Assembly: GCA_900088475.1 (NCBI GenBank)
Contig: FLMG01003686.1
Span: 1-64,000 of the forward strand
Reading direction: 5' to 3'
DNA: 64,000 bases
From: Hyphochytrium catenoides
Lineage: Eukaryota > Sar > Hyphochytriomycetes > Hyphochytriales > Hyphochytriaceae
Shown here: piece after piece, positions 63,593 to 64,000 of the stretch
Numbering within the stretch: the first letter of the stretch is position 1
How the letters are laid out: the number at the start of each line of letters is the position of its first letter
The notes under the pieces: model-generated
The model's database searches: none
What the model was told of the DNA's origin: nothing
The model's input: the letters and a program-made list of their open reading frames with translations, nothing else
Program-made: the position numbers and the translations under genes

Positions 63593-63982
63593 CTACGCCA
63601 GCACGGTGTCAAGGCCGAACTCATCACGCTGCTTCTTAGCATGAGCTTCAAGAATGGCTTCTACCTCATTAAACTTCTTCTCATAGATCTCCACTCGTTT
63701 GATCAGTCCACTGTAGATAGTACTAAATTTGAAAAACATGAACTCCACCTTCTCCGACAGTTGTGCTAGGAGAATATTCATCTTGTTCTGTGCGTCTGCT
63801 TCGTCATCTACTTTTTTCTGTAGTTGAGAAAGGCATTGGCGAAGGTTTCCTTTGTAACCATTTGGTAGCTTATTTAGTTGAAACTGGGTAATATCATCCG
63901 CACATGTATGAAGTTTACCTTCTGTCGCATAGACGAGACTTCGTGACTGTTGTAGCAAATCATTAAAGAGGGACATATTCAT
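63593..63982 (-). CDS. Helical/coiled-coil hypothetical protein, possibly extending past the window
   Basis: 129 residues from the ATG at 63982; Met3 is an alternative. The frame remains open to the window edge, so the true start may lie outside. The sequence is almost entirely helical, with heptad-like runs (CLSQLQKKVDDEADAQNKM; IKRVEIYEKKFNEVEAIL). No domain is recognised. An AT-rich spacer (63501-63592) separates it from the E2 gene start. Confidence 0.6.
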   Translation of the reverse strand: MNMSLFNDLLQQSRSLVYATEGKLHTCADDITQFQLNKLPNGYKGNLRQCLSQLQKKVDDEADAQNKMNILLAQLSEKVEFMFFKFSTIYSGLIKRVEIYEKKFNEVEAILEAHAKKQRDEFGLDTVLA

Positions 63983-64000
63983 GGAGACCTCACGGAATAA

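Overview
The window reads as part of the genome of a large nucleocytoplasmic DNA virus (Nucleocytoviricota). It is tightly packed with intron-free genes on both strands. It carries viral hallmark genes: RNA polymerase subunit 2, an RPB9-like subunit, TFIIB, the ribonucleotide reductase small subunit, thymidylate synthase, an E2 ubiquitin-conjugating enzyme, two MSV199-type proteins, a zinc-finger/T5orf172 protein, BTB and ankyrin-like proteins. No ribosomal, tRNA or bacterial operon features were seen. I cannot assign a family from the sequence alone. The ankyrin-like repeats and the repeated Cys4/Cys-His zinc modules look like those common in oomycetes, amoebae and their viruses, so a protist or fungus-like host is possible, but that is inference.

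Layout. Positions 1-3.6 kb hold an ankyrin-like gene, an unknown gene and two secreted proteins: an LPMO-like protein with an N-terminal histidine and a mucin-like Cys-rich protein. Positions 3.7-18.3 kb are one 4,859-codon fibre gene with a C-terminal S74 self-cleaving chaperone. Positions 18.3-30.7 kb hold small membrane proteins, RNR2, TFIIB with its 3' end tandemly duplicated, RPB9-like, a kinase-like protein and an MSV199 protein. Positions 30.8-43.8 kb hold a putative nucleotidyltransferase-fold protein, thymidylate synthase, a 1,316-residue zinc-ribbon protein, a membrane-anchored chromodomain protein, an ASCH protein and a second MSV199 protein. Positions 43.9-48.7 kb are RPB2 interrupted by an intein. 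Positions 49-54.7 kb are accessory: an FSP1/AIFM2-like oxidoreductase, a decayed stretch, a RyR-domain protein, a 14-fold zinc-module protein and a free-standing degenerate intein-like (Hint) protein. Positions 54.8-64 kb hold small membrane proteins, a PD-(D/E)XK nuclease, a CYTH triphosphatase-like protein, a BTB protein, two further ankyrin-like proteins and a Ubc6-like E2.

How the genes fit together. RPB2, RPB9-like and TFIIB point to virus-encoded transcription; RNR2 and thymidylate synthase to dNTP supply; the YqaJ-like nuclease to genome processing or recombination. The fibre, LPMO-like and mucin-like proteins form a surface/secreted cluster that may deal with a host wall or glycan coat. 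BTB, E2, ankyrin-like, chromodomain and RyR proteins are probable host-interaction factors.

Signals. A TATATATAG-like element lies about 20-36 nt upstream of several start codons. Inverted repeats sit at or just after many gene 3' ends, especially between convergent genes, and resemble the hairpin transcript-end signals known from mimivirus.

The most unusual items are the RPB2 intein with an apparently dead homing endonuclease together with a second, free-standing intein-like protein that has lost its splicing residues; the chromodomain protein with a membrane anchor; and a 12-bp tandem array that starts on the thymidylate synthase stop codon and repeats ATGTAG.
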